This document shows, piece after piece, positions 17,397 through 25,647 of a stretch of 42,794 nucleotides of DNA (its first letter is position 1; each line of letters opens with the position of its first letter). Origin of the DNA: Curvibacter sp. (GTDB lineage Bacteria; Pseudomonadota; Gammaproteobacteria; Burkholderiales; Burkholderiaceae_C); NCBI GenBank assembly GCA_020621965.1, contig JAHRYV010000028.1, forward strand, positions 1-42,794, written 5' to 3'. The notes under the pieces were generated by a model. That model worked only from the letters and a program-made list of their open reading frames with translations, was not told where the DNA came from and did not search any database. The position numbers were made by a program, and so were the translations under genes.

Positions 17397-17786
17397 TCAG
17401 GTGATGTAGTCGCCCGAGGCCTCGGGCTGGAAGAGGATGACCCTCACTTCGGCCGCGCGTTGCGCGCCGTCGGGCAGGCGCCAGTGGGCCCGGTCGCCCA
17501 CGCGCAGGCCCAGCAGGGCCGAGCCGATGGGCGAGAGCACCGAGACGAACCCCTGGGCCGGCTCGGCGTCGCGGGGGTAGCACAGGGTGACGCGCTGGCG
17601 CAGGCCGGAGTCGGCGTAGGCGATCTCGACCTGGCTGTACATGGTGACGACGTCGGGCGCGATCTCGCGCGAGGGCACGAGCTCTGCGGTGTGCAGTGCG
17701 TCGGGCAGTTGCGGGCCGGCGAGCCGGCTCAGCCGGGCGTGGTCCAGTTCGGTCAGCAGGCGCTCGGCGCCGTGGTGGTTTTGCAT
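17397..17786 (-). CDS. rnk: Regulator of nucleoside diphosphate kinase (Rnk/GreA family)
   Basis: This 129-residue protein has a short helical N-terminus and a GreA/GreB-type C-terminal domain. The segments AELVPSREIAPDVVTMYSQV, RVTLCYPRDA and VLSPIGSALLGLRVGD are characteristic of Rnk. It lacks the long coiled coil of GreA, consistent with Rnk binding RNA polymerase without cleavage-factor activity. The ATG at 17786 is preceded by a GAGATGAAC stretch. It lies 30 nt after the GNAT gene's upstream start in the same direction. Confidence 0.85.
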   Translation of the reverse strand: MQNHHGAERLLTELDHARLSRLAGPQLPDALHTAELVPSREIAPDVVTMYSQVEIAYADSGLRQRVTLCYPRDAEPAQGFVSVLSPIGSALLGLRVGDRAHWRLPDGAQRAAEVRVILFQPEASGDYIT

Positions 17787-18281
17787 GGTTCATCTCCAAG
17801 ATGGGGCGGGGCGTCTGCGGCTGCAGACGGACGCCATCGCGCGGGGCGGGGCCCGGCGATAGATGGTTTGCGCAAAAGGGGGAGAGAGTTATCGCCGGGC
17901 TGAAGAATGTGCGACGGGCTTGCGGGGCCAGGTCGCGCACACGGCGGCGCACCTCCCCCCGAACGGGCCGCGAAGGGCGCTCGTGCACAGCGGAGAAAAA
18001 CGGGCGGGCATGGTTCAGGGCAAGGGTGTCAGCGGCCCGATGGTAGCAGCGCCAAGGTACCGCAGCACAGCACATGGGTTTGGCGCCTCGGGTCCGCGGC
18101 GTGCAAGCGATCACCGTATGAAAAGCGGGGGTTATGTCGTGGGGATATCCGTGATTTGTTGGCGCCGGCCACGGGCGCGGCCGTGCGCTGGGCGCCCATC
18201 TCGGGCATAGTCAACAGGCGGTCACCCTGAGGCGGCCGGCACGGTAGCTGCCGCACCGGTTTGCGGCGAGGAGTATGGATT
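17787..18281. other. Intergenic region upstream of rnk and the hemerythrin gene
   Basis: These 495 nt separate divergent genes and should hold both promoters. Several open frames cross it, but none has convincing codon use or a recognisable product. A strong GC hairpin is possible around 18160-18190 (GCGCCGGCCACG with its complement). Nothing else is supported. Confidence 0.45.
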
Positions 18282-19526
18282 TTGACGGACGATGTAGCGG
18301 GCACCGGCGGCGAGCCGGGCGGCGGGGGATACCACTTCGAGGTGTTCCCGTGGAATGAAAACTTTGCGACCGGGATCGCGCTGATCGACGAGCAGCACCG
18401 GCAGCTGGTGCACCTGATCAACAAGCTGGCCTCGCGTCTGTCGCGCGGCTCCGACGACCTGCAGCTGGCCGAGGTGTTCAAGGAGCTGGTGGCCTATGCG
18501 GACTACCACTTCAAGACGGAAGAGCAGATCTGGCAGCCGAGCTTTCACGGCGACGCCTGGTACGCCGAGCACAAGCTCGCCCATGATGCCTTCCTGCCCA
18601 CGGCGCTGGAGATCCAGAACGGGCTGAAGGACGCCAGCTACGACCGCGTGCTGGAAGAGATACTGAAGTTCCTGGTGAACTGGCTGGTGTTCCACATCCT
18701 GGACAACGACCGGCGCATGGCCAAGGTCGTCACGGCGCTGGCCGACGGGCTGGACCTGCCCGCCGCCAAGGCGCGCGCCGACAAGGAGATGTCGGGGCTG
18801 ATGCACACCTTCGTCGAGACGGTGCTGGGCATGTACGAGAACCTCACCTCCCGCAGCCTGGAGCTGATACGGGAGAAGAACGAGCGGCTGAAGACCGAGC
18901 GCGCCCTGCTGGCCAGCGAGATGCAGAAGCAGTCCATGGACAAGCTGCTGCAGAGCATGAAAAAGACCATCGAGGCCATGGCCTCCACGGTGGAGATCCG
19001 CGCGCCCTACACGGCCGGCCACCAGCGGCGCGTGGCGAGCCTGGCCGAGGCCATCGCGCGGGAACTGGGCTTGCCGGAGGAGAAGGTGCAGGGCATCTAC
19101 CTGGCCGCGTCGATCCACGACATCGGCGACATCCAGATCCCCGCCGAGATCCTGACGCGCCCGGGCAAGCTGAACCCGATCGAGCGCGAGATCGTGCAGG
19201 CCCATCCGCAGGCGGGCTACGACATCCTCAAGGAGATCGACTTCCCGTGGCCGATTGCCGAGATGGTGTACCAGCATCACGAGCGGCTGGACGGCTCGGG
19301 TTACCCGCGGGGTCTGAAGGGCGAGCAGATCCTGACCGGGGCCAAGGTGATTGCCGTGGCCGACGTGGTGGAGGCGATGTCGTCGCACCGGCCGTACCGG
19401 GCCTCGCTGGGCCTGGACGCCGCGCTGGCGGAGCTGGAGGCGCACCAGGGCCAGGCCTACGACCCCGCCGCCGTGGCGGCCTGCCTGCGGCTGTTTCGCG
19501 AAAAGCGCTTCGTCTTTCCGGACTGA
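18282..19526 (+). CDS. Bacteriohemerythrin-HD-GYP fusion (oxygen-linked c-di-GMP phosphodiesterase candidate)
   Basis: This cytosolic protein of about 414 residues joins a di-iron hemerythrin domain (about 15-150) to an HD-GYP domain (about 235-405). Hemerythrin ligands are visible in LIDEQHRQLVHLINKL, YADYHFKTEE and AEHKLAHDAF. A helical linker (about 160-230) follows. The HD-GYP part has AASIHDIGDIQIPAEIL, then AHPQAGYDIL and HHERLDGSGYPRGL. The usual HDIGK is HDIGD here. It probably senses oxygen or NO and hydrolyses cyclic di-GMP; that combination is inference. The start is a TTG at 18282 with GAGGAG upstream; a TTG at 18261 is also open. Confidence 0.88.
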   Translation: MTDDVAGTGGEPGGGGYHFEVFPWNENFATGIALIDEQHRQLVHLINKLASRLSRGSDDLQLAEVFKELVAYADYHFKTEEQIWQPSFHGDAWYAEHKLAHDAFLPTALEIQNGLKDASYDRVLEEILKFLVNWLVFHILDNDRRMAKVVTALADGLDLPAAKARADKEMSGLMHTFVETVLGMYENLTSRSLELIREKNERLKTERALLASEMQKQSMDKLLQSMKKTIEAMASTVEIRAPYTAGHQRRVASLAEAIARELGLPEEKVQGIYLAASIHDIGDIQIPAEILTRPGKLNPIEREIVQAHPQAGYDILKEIDFPWPIAEMVYQHHERLDGSGYPRGLKGEQILTGAKVIAVADVVEAMSSHRPYRASLGLDAALAELEAHQGQAYDPAAVAACLRLFREKRFVFPD

Positions 19527-19725
19527 GCCGCTGCCCGGCTTGCGCCGGGGTGCGGAAGCGCCCTGCGCCGGGCCTGCCGCACCCGCATGCGCTACCCGTT
19601 CCCCTGCGGCGTGGGCGTGATCAAGCCGCACTGGGGCCGGATGGCACAATCGCCCCTCCCTTCCCGGCCCGCTGCCGCGCCCTGCCCTACCCGCGGTGTG
19701 CGCCGGCCCTCACGCTTCCCTGTAC

Positions 19726-20982
19726 ATGACACGACCCCCGCAAGGCACGCTCGGCATCGACTTCGGCACTTCCAACTCCGCCATGGCCTGGGCCGCGCCC
19801 GGGGGCAGCGCGCGCCTGATCCCGCTGGAGGGTGCGGCCACGGCGATGCCCACGGCCGTGTTCTACAACAGCGAAGACCTGAGCACCCACTTCGGCCGTG
19901 ACGCCGTGGCGCAGTACCTGGAGGGCACCGAGGGGCGGCTGATGCGCTCGCTCAAGAGCCTGCTGGGCAGCCCGCTGCTGCTGGAGACCACGGTGGTCAA
20001 CCACCGACAGGTGAGCTTTCAGGACATCATTGCCACCTTTCTGGCCACGCTGCGCGAGCGCGCCGCGCAGGCGCTGGGCGCGGCGCCCACGCGCGTGGTG
20101 ATGGGACGGCCGGTACATTTCGTCGACGACGATCCCGCGCGTGATGCGCTGGCTGAAGCGTCCTTGCTGCAGGCGGCGCAGGCGGTGGGTTTTACCGACG
20201 TGTCGTTCCAGCTGGAGCCGATCGCCGCGGCGCTGGACTACGAGCGCCGCCTGGACCGCGAGAGCACGGTGCTGGTGGTGGACCTGGGCGGCGGCACTTC
20301 GGACTTCACCGTGGTGCGGCTGGGGCCCGAGCGCATGCAGCACGCGGACCGGGCGCAGGACGTGCTGGCCACCACCGGCGTGCACATCGGCGGCACGGAC
20401 TTCGACCACAAGCTGAGCCTGGAACAGGTGATGCCGCTGCTGGGCTACCGGCACATCGGCCCGCAGGGGCGCGAGGTGCCCAGCCGCATCTTCTTCGACC
20501 TCTCCACCTGGCACCTGATCCACTGGCTGTACCAGCCGCGCGCCATTGCCCAGGCGCAGGAGTTGTGGAGCAACTATGCCGATGCCCGCCTGCACCAGCG
20601 CCTGATGCGCGTGCTGCAGCAGCGCCACGGCCACCACATCGCCCACGAGGTGGAGCAAGCCAAGATCCGCTGCTCGCAGGGCGATGCGGACACGACCGTC
20701 GACCTGGCCTACGTGGAAGCCGGCCTGAGTGCACCCATGACGGTAGCCGCCATGCAGGCGCATCTGCACAGCCTGCTGGCGCGCACCGTGGCGTGTGCAC
20801 GCGAGTGTGTGTTGCAGGCCGGCGTGGCGGACGGCGCGCTGGACGCCATCTACCTCACCGGCGGCTCCTCGGCGCTGCGGCCCTTCCAGCGCGCGTTGCA
20901 GGCGGAGTTTGCGGGCGTGCCGCTGGTGGAAGGCGATTTGTTCGGCGGCGTGGCGTCGGGGCTGGTCTACAGCGGGAGCTGA
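19726..20982 (+). CDS. Hsp70-family protein (YegD-like)
   Basis: This 418-residue protein has the Hsp70/actin ATPase fold. The phosphate-1 motif is GIDFGTSNSAMAWAAPGG at residues 9-26, the phosphate-2 region is VLVVDLGGGTSDFTVVRLG (about 185), and the adenosine motif is IYLTGGSSALRPFQ (about 378). It ends soon after the ATPase domain, so it lacks the peptide-binding domain of DnaK, as YegD does. A start at 19696 is also open, but 19726 places the glycine-rich loop where YegD proteins have it. No DnaJ or GrpE partner is nearby. Confidence 0.88.
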   Translation: MTRPPQGTLGIDFGTSNSAMAWAAPGGSARLIPLEGAATAMPTAVFYNSEDLSTHFGRDAVAQYLEGTEGRLMRSLKSLLGSPLLLETTVVNHRQVSFQDIIATFLATLRERAAQALGAAPTRVVMGRPVHFVDDDPARDALAEASLLQAAQAVGFTDVSFQLEPIAAALDYERRLDRESTVLVVDLGGGTSDFTVVRLGPERMQHADRAQDVLATTGVHIGGTDFDHKLSLEQVMPLLGYRHIGPQGREVPSRIFFDLSTWHLIHWLYQPRAIAQAQELWSNYADARLHQRLMRVLQQRHGHHIAHEVEQAKIRCSQGDADTTVDLAYVEAGLSAPMTVAAMQAHLHSLLARTVACARECVLQAGVADGALDAIYLTGGSSALRPFQRALQAEFAGVPLVEGDLFGGVASGLVYSGS

Positions 20983-21000
20983 GCCGGGGCGGGACCGCCC

Positions 21001-22260
21001 TCAGAGCACACGGAAGGCCAGCGCCGCCACCAGCGTGGGCGGCAGGGCGGCGATCAGCAGCCCGAGCGGGTCGATGGTGTGGTCCTCGAACTTGCCACGC
21101 AGGATGGAGACGCCGGCCGGATTGGGCGCGTTGGCGATCACGGTCAGGCCGCCGCCGGTCACGGCACCGGCCACCAGCGCCACCTTGAAGTCGGCACTCA
21201 GCCCTTCGACCAGCGAGCCCAGGTAGGTCAGCGCGGCGTTGTCGGTGATGGCGGTCAACGCCGCGGCCCCGAAGTAGACGACATCGGCGTCCATGCGCAT
21301 CAGAACGGGTTCCAGCCACCACTGCTGCTGGCCACCCAGCACGACCAGCCCGGCCAGGAAGAAGGCCACCAGCAGCGCCTCGCGCAGGATCAGCCGGTCC
21401 TGATGGCGCGCGTAGGCGGTCGCAAACCCCAGGAAGAACAGGAACAGGCCCATGAAGACCGCCGGGTGGTGGGCAAAGACCACCACCAGCGCCAGGAACA
21501 CGAGGTGCACCACGGCCACGGACAGCGGCGTGCGGGGCGCCTCGGTGCCGGGCTCCTGCGCCATGGGTCCCAGCTCGTCGCGAAACAGGAGCATGGCCGC
21601 GCCGGCGTTGACGACAACGGCAAGCGCCGCCTTCCAGCCGAAGGTGGACACCATGAACCACATGTCCCAGTTCCATTTGCCGGCCACCATCAGCACGGGC
21701 GGCGCGGCGAAGGAGGTGAGCGTGCCGCCGATGGAGATGTTGACGAACAGCACCCCGATGGTGGCGTACTTGAGCTTGCGGGAGACCGGGTGCGCGAACA
21801 GGGTGTCGCGCAGCATCAGGGCGGCCAGCGTCATGGCGGCGGGCTCCGTGATGAAGGAGCCCATCAGCGGCACGAAGGCCAGCACCAGGAAGTACAGCGC
21901 CATGCCGCGCGGCAGCGGCAGGCGCCGGGCGAGCAAGCGCACGGCGGCGCCGACGGCCTGCAGGATCGGGCGCGTGCCGGCAATCACCATGACGGCGAAC
22001 ACGAACATGGCTTCGGTGAAGTTGCGGCTGTCCAGATAGAGCGTGGCCTCCTGCTTGCCGCTGAGGGCGAACATGAAGACCATCAACACCATGGCCCAGA
22101 AACCGAAGACCACTTCCACCTCGCCCAGCAGGTGCCAGGTGCCGGCATGGCGCGGATGGGTGTGCGCCAGGTGTTCGAAGAACTTGGTGGAGAAGGTGTG
22201 CAGGACGGCCAGCCCGAACAGGGTGGCGCCGATGATTTGCATGAGTGTGGGTGCGGTCAT
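21001..22260 (-). CDS. Putative Na+/H+ antiporter, 10 or more membrane helices
   Basis: This 419-residue integral membrane protein begins TAPTLMQIIGATLFGLAVLH. Segments such as RNFTEAMFVFAVMVIAGTRP, GSFITEPAAMTLAALMLRD and SIGGTLTSFAAPPVLMVAGK resemble a family annotated as putative Na+/H+ antiporters within the ion transporter superfamily. The C-terminal half repeats the pattern (ALTAITDNAALTYLGSLVEG and TGGGLTVIANAPNPAGVSIL), which suggests an internal inverted repeat fold. The ATG at 22260 is chosen because upstream in-frame codons look non-coding. Its stop lies 18 nt from the end of the convergent Hsp70-like gene. Confidence 0.82.
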   Translation of the reverse strand: MTAPTLMQIIGATLFGLAVLHTFSTKFFEHLAHTHPRHAGTWHLLGEVEVVFGFWAMVLMVFMFALSGKQEATLYLDSRNFTEAMFVFAVMVIAGTRPILQAVGAAVRLLARRLPLPRGMALYFLVLAFVPLMGSFITEPAAMTLAALMLRDTLFAHPVSRKLKYATIGVLFVNISIGGTLTSFAAPPVLMVAGKWNWDMWFMVSTFGWKAALAVVVNAGAAMLLFRDELGPMAQEPGTEAPRTPLSVAVVHLVFLALVVVFAHHPAVFMGLFLFFLGFATAYARHQDRLILREALLVAFFLAGLVVLGGQQQWWLEPVLMRMDADVVYFGAAALTAITDNAALTYLGSLVEGLSADFKVALVAGAVTGGGLTVIANAPNPAGVSILRGKFEDHTIDPLGLLIAALPPTLVAALAFRVL

Positions 22261-22486
22261 GGTCGTGTTTATTCCGCAAGGCGGCCCGACCATCGCATGA
22301 ACCTGTCGATCTCTTGCATGCGAGAACGACACCCGGCGCCAGTTTAACCGAGCCGGCCTTGAAAACCGGCCGCGATGGTCTATACATCAGGACCGCAGAG
22401 GCCAGGTTTTCCAGCGCCGGGACCCAGCACCGGACAGGCCGGCAAGCGACGCCTGGCCCTGCCGCTCACACCAAAGGAGGTCCAAC

Positions 22487-22852
22487 ATGCCCCTGCTGAA
22501 CCGAGGAACCCCCACCGAGACCTGGTTTGCGGGCAACGCCGAGTTGCGCATGGCCGGCCTGCCCGACTGGTCCGAGGAGATCGCCACCGAGCTGGCGGCC
22601 CAGGAAGGCATAGAGCTCACGGCGGAGCACCTGGAAGTCATCCATCTGCTGCGCGACCACTACCGTTTCCACGGCCACGACCTGAGCGGCACCCGCCTGC
22701 TGCGCGCCCTGGAAGAGCCGTTTGGCCGGCGCGGCGGCCGCAAGCACCTGTTCGAGCTGTTTCCCGCCGGCCCGATCAGCCAGGGCTGCCGCATCGCCGG
22801 CCTGCCCGCGCCGCCCTACAGCAAGGATCTGTCGTTCGGCAGCGTGCAATAA
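22487..22852 (+). CDS. DsrC/TusE-like sulfur-relay family protein lacking the penultimate cysteine
   Basis: This 121-residue protein has the DsrC fold signatures WSEEIATELAAQEGIELTAE, HLEVIHLLRDHYRFHG and KHLFELFPAGPISQGCRIAG. DsrC normally has two C-terminal cysteines, CysB in the QGCRIAG segment and CysA as the penultimate residue; TusE keeps only CysA. Here CysB is present, but the C-terminal arm reads LPAPPYSKDLSFGSVQ with no Cys. It therefore cannot form the DsrC intramolecular disulfide or act as TusE does. It belongs to the variant branch of the family proposed to be regulatory. The Shine-Dalgarno AAAGGAGG is strong. No dsr or tus genes are adjacent. Confidence 0.85.
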   Translation: MPLLNRGTPTETWFAGNAELRMAGLPDWSEEIATELAAQEGIELTAEHLEVIHLLRDHYRFHGHDLSGTRLLRALEEPFGRRGGRKHLFELFPAGPISQGCRIAGLPAPPYSKDLSFGSVQ

Positions 22853-22876
22853 GGCGGAAGCCGAGGCCGCTGCCTG

Positions 22877-23647
22877 TCAGCGCGCTTGCGGCGCTGGCGT
22901 ACCGCGGCGCTCAGCGAGCGCTTTCTCGATCTCGTGCACCAGCGCAGCCACAAGCGCTGCCGTCTCGGCAGGGGCCGCCTGCAAGAGACAGTGCGGGCCC
23001 TGTATCGGCACCACTCGCATCGTCGGGCAGGCTTTCAGCGCCAGCTGCGCCGCACTGGGAGGCACCAGGGCGTCCCGGGTGGCCTGAAGGTAGATCACCG
23101 GCACCTTGACAGAGGCCAGCGCAGCCGAGGCGTTGACCGCAACGACCGCCTCCAGCCTGGCGCGCAGCACCGCGGACGACACCTGGGCCAAGGCCTTGCG
23201 CAGCAAGGTGCGCAAACCCGGCGTTGCGTAGGGGCCGAGGAGCAGTCCGGCCGTGAACGCAATGGGCAGAACCTGGGGTGAGATCAATCTGGCCAGGGGC
23301 TTGAACACCGCCAACGCCGGCCTGGGATTCTGCACGAAGGTGCAGCAGAGGACGAGGCCGCTGACACGCCCGGCCAGCCTGGCCGCCAGGGACACGGCGA
23401 GAGGGCCGGAAAACGATTCCCCGAGCAGCACCAGCTGCCCTTCGGGAGGAAGCGCATCCAGCACCAACGATTCGAGATCTTCATAGCCCAGGACATCGCG
23501 TCCCGGATAGCTCACGACCTGGACGGGCAGATCAGGCGGAAGTGCTCGCAGGAAGGGTTCGAACAGGATGCCGGTGCCGTCCATGCCCGGGAGCAGCACC
23601 AGAGTCCTCATCGCCGGCATGTGCTGGAGCCGCTCAGGAGTCGCCAT
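22877..23647 (-). CDS. Alpha/beta hydrolase
   Basis: This hydrolase of about 256 residues begins, after a short lead, with RTLVLLPGMDGTGILFEPFL, a typical first strand and oxyanion loop. The nucleophile elbow is LLGESFSGPLAVSLAA, with Ser in the GxSxG motif (GESFSG). The Asp candidate is in YLQATRDALVPPSAA and the His in PIQGPHCLLQAAP. The substrate is not identifiable. The ATG at 23647 overlaps the end of the phosphatase gene by 14 nt, so the two are likely translated together. Internal ATGs at 23620 and 23611 are possible alternatives. Confidence 0.82.
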   Translation of the reverse strand: MATPERLQHMPAMRTLVLLPGMDGTGILFEPFLRALPPDLPVQVVSYPGRDVLGYEDLESLVLDALPPEGQLVLLGESFSGPLAVSLAARLAGRVSGLVLCCTFVQNPRPALAVFKPLARLISPQVLPIAFTAGLLLGPYATPGLRTLLRKALAQVSSAVLRARLEAVVAVNASAALASVKVPVIYLQATRDALVPPSAAQLALKACPTMRVVPIQGPHCLLQAAPAETAALVAALVHEIEKALAERRGTPAPQAR

Positions 23648-23975
23648 GGTATTGCGGAAGGTGGGGCGCCACCTTGCCCTTGAGCAACTTGACCAGCGCG
23701 GGCTCCATGAACTTGTAGTTATCCGGGATGCCCAGACACACGACACGCTTGCCCGCCAGGTATTCTCTGAAGCGGGCCGACAGCTTGGCCTTGTGCCCCT
23801 TCTCCATCACGAAGATCAGCTCGGCCCATTCCAGCAGCTCGGGCGAGAGCGGTGTTTCCGCGTCATGGCTCAGGCCGGCCGAGGCGCAGGCCAGGCCCGG
23901 ATGCTCCGCAAAGATCTGCTCGGCCGTCGGGCTGCGCCATCTATTCTTGCCGCAGATGAAGAGAACGTGGGTCAC
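23634..23975 (-). CDS. Small protein-tyrosine-phosphatase-like protein (COG4551 type)
   Basis: This 113-residue protein begins THVLFICGKNRWRSPTAEQI, a low-molecular-weight phosphatase P-loop with the C-x5-R pattern (CGKNRWR). The rest is short: the segment EWAELIFVMEKGHKAKL resembles the family's second core, and VCLGIPDNYKFMEP follows, with an Asp that could act as general acid. The start is a GTG at 23975. It is the middle gene of an apparent operon (DUF805 protein, phosphatase, hydrolase) with a gap of 10 nt before and an overlap of 14 nt after. The substrate is unknown. Confidence 0.82.
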   Translation of the reverse strand: MTHVLFICGKNRWRSPTAEQIFAEHPGLACASAGLSHDAETPLSPELLEWAELIFVMEKGHKAKLSARFREYLAGKRVVCLGIPDNYKFMEPALVKLLKGKVAPHLPQYHGDS

Positions 23976-23985
23976 GTATGGCCTG

Positions 23986-24354
23986 TCAAGCGGAGTCCTT
24001 GGGATTGGGACCGTAGCGATTGCTGATCGGGGCGCTGTCCTTGAGGAGGAAGGAAATCAGAACGAGGACGCCGAGAAAGGGATTCGCTGCAATCAGCTGC
24101 CACCAGCCTGATTTTCCCGTGTCGTGCAGACGCCGGGCGGTGACGGCCAAGCTGGGCAGAAAGATCAAAAGGGAATAGAAGCCACTGAAGAATCCGAGCT
24201 CCATCTTGGGGCTGTACGTTCCCAGTCCAACGTCCAGCAAGAAGAGCGCCAGAAAAATCAACAGATAAAACAGCAAAAAGTACCAATACTCCCTGCGTCG
24301 GGCGCGCCCTTCAAATACGGCGTACTTGTTTAACGCCAGCAAGAACCAGTTCAT
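23986..24354 (-). CDS. DUF805 family membrane protein
   Basis: This 122-residue membrane protein begins MNWFLLALNKYAVFEGRARR and continues REYWYFLLFYLL, the hallmark of DUF805 proteins. Three to four hydrophobic segments follow (about 28-48, 58-76 and 88-108), with the conserved SLAVTARRLHDTGKSGWWQL between the last two. The C-terminus ends RYGPNPKDSA, also typical. A GGGAGGATACGC Shine-Dalgarno region precedes the ATG at 24354. Its function is unknown. It leads the operon with the phosphatase and hydrolase. Confidence 0.88.
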   Translation of the reverse strand: MNWFLLALNKYAVFEGRARRREYWYFLLFYLLIFLALFLLDVGLGTYSPKMELGFFSGFYSLLIFLPSLAVTARRLHDTGKSGWWQLIAANPFLGVLVLISFLLKDSAPISNRYGPNPKDSA

Positions 24355-24516
24355 GCGTATCCTCCCTGTGTCCTTCTCGGGACTTGATTTTCTCTGACCC
24401 ACCATCCGCTTTGCTTGTCTCCACATGCATGGGGCGGACGTTGCGGGATTCTAGAGAGTCCATTTCCCCGCTCGGAAGTTGCCGCTAGACTGAAGACCAG
24501 CGCACCGCCCAGCCCC

Positions 24517-25647
24517 ATGCCACAAGACGAATCCGCCCCGCTGCTCAAAGAACTGCTGAACGCCCAGGCCATGGCCCGGATCGGCCGGGCGGCGGCGCAG
24601 GCGCATCCGGCGTTCGACCAGCGGGCTTTTCTGGCCATGGCGAGCGCGGGGCTGGCGGAGCTGTCCCTCATGCAGCGCCTGAGCCGCGCGGCGGACAGCC
24701 TGCACGCGCAGCTGCCGCCCGACTATCCCCGGGCGCTGCAGATCGTGCGCAAGATGGCGCCGCTGCTGCCTGGCGGTTTTGCCGACATGGTGTTGCCCGA
24801 GTTCGTGGGCCGGCATGGGCTGGCGCATTTCGATCTGTCGCTGCAGGCGCTGCACGAGCTCACGCCCTACAGCAGCGCCGAGTTCGCCATCCGCCCCTAC
24901 CTTGCGCAGGACCCCGGTGCCGTGCTGGCCCACGCCCTGCGCTGGGCCGAGGACGAGAACGAACACGTGCGCCGCCTGGCCAGCGAAGGCACGCGCCCGC
25001 GCCTGCCCTGGGCGCGGCGCCTACCCCTGTTGATGGCCGAGCCGCAGCGCACCCGGCCCATCCTGGACAAGCTGCAGGCGGACCCCAGCGACTACGTGCG
25101 CCGTTCGGTGGCCAACCATCTCAACGACATCAGCAAGGACCACCCGGAGTGGGTGCTGGACCTGCTGGAGGGCTGGCCCACGCAGCGGCCCGAGACGAAG
25201 TGGATCAGCAAGCACGCGCTACGCAACCTCATCAAGGCCGGCCACCCGCGCGCGCTCAGGCTCGTGGGGGCCACGCACGGTGCGAAAGTGAAGCTGCATG
25301 CGTTCGCGGTGACGCCTGCCGCCTTGCGCCTGGGGCAGACGCTGCGCCTAAACGCCACCCTGGTGTCCACGGCAGACCAGCCGCAAAAGCTGGTGGTGGA
25401 CTACGCCATCCACTACGTGAAGAAGAATGGCGAGAGCAGCCGCAAGGTCTTCAAGCTGCGCACGCTGGAGCTGGCAGGCGGCGCCGAACTGGCCCTGGAG
25501 AAGCAGCAGACCATTGCGGACTTCACGACCCGCGTGCACTACCCGGGGCGGCACGCGGTGGAGCTGCTGGTCAACGGGCTGAGCGTGGCGCACGGCCACT
25601 TCGATCTGAAGCAGCCGCCGGCGCCGGCTCAGAAAAAGCGCCGGTAG
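24517..25647 (+). CDS. DNA alkylation repair glycosylase, AlkC-like (COG4335)
   Basis: This 376-residue protein is built from HEAT-like helical repeats (about 1-255), including WAEDENEHVRRLASEGTRPR and PSDYVRRSVANHLNDISKDH, both characteristic of AlkC/AlkD-type glycosylases that remove alkylated bases. From about residue 260 a beta-rich segment follows (VTPAALRLGQTLRLNATLVS to YPGRHAVELLVNGLSVAHG), which fits the Ig-like domain fused to some AlkC proteins. The ATG at 24517 lacks a good Shine-Dalgarno; an in-frame start at 24415 is possible but adds unconvincing sequence. It ends overlapping the convergent gene by 19 nt. Confidence 0.87.
   Translation: MPQDESAPLLKELLNAQAMARIGRAAAQAHPAFDQRAFLAMASAGLAELSLMQRLSRAADSLHAQLPPDYPRALQIVRKMAPLLPGGFADMVLPEFVGRHGLAHFDLSLQALHELTPYSSAEFAIRPYLAQDPGAVLAHALRWAEDENEHVRRLASEGTRPRLPWARRLPLLMAEPQRTRPILDKLQADPSDYVRRSVANHLNDISKDHPEWVLDLLEGWPTQRPETKWISKHALRNLIKAGHPRALRLVGATHGAKVKLHAFAVTPAALRLGQTLRLNATLVSTADQPQKLVVDYAIHYVKKNGESSRKVFKLRTLELAGGAELALEKQQTIADFTTRVHYPGRHAVELLVNGLSVAHGHFDLKQPPAPAQKKRR

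Noticed and set aside
15828..17903. A 691-codon plus-strand frame over rsgA, GNAT and rnk
   Set aside because: The three minus-strand genes carry diagnostic motifs; the plus-strand product is low complexity.
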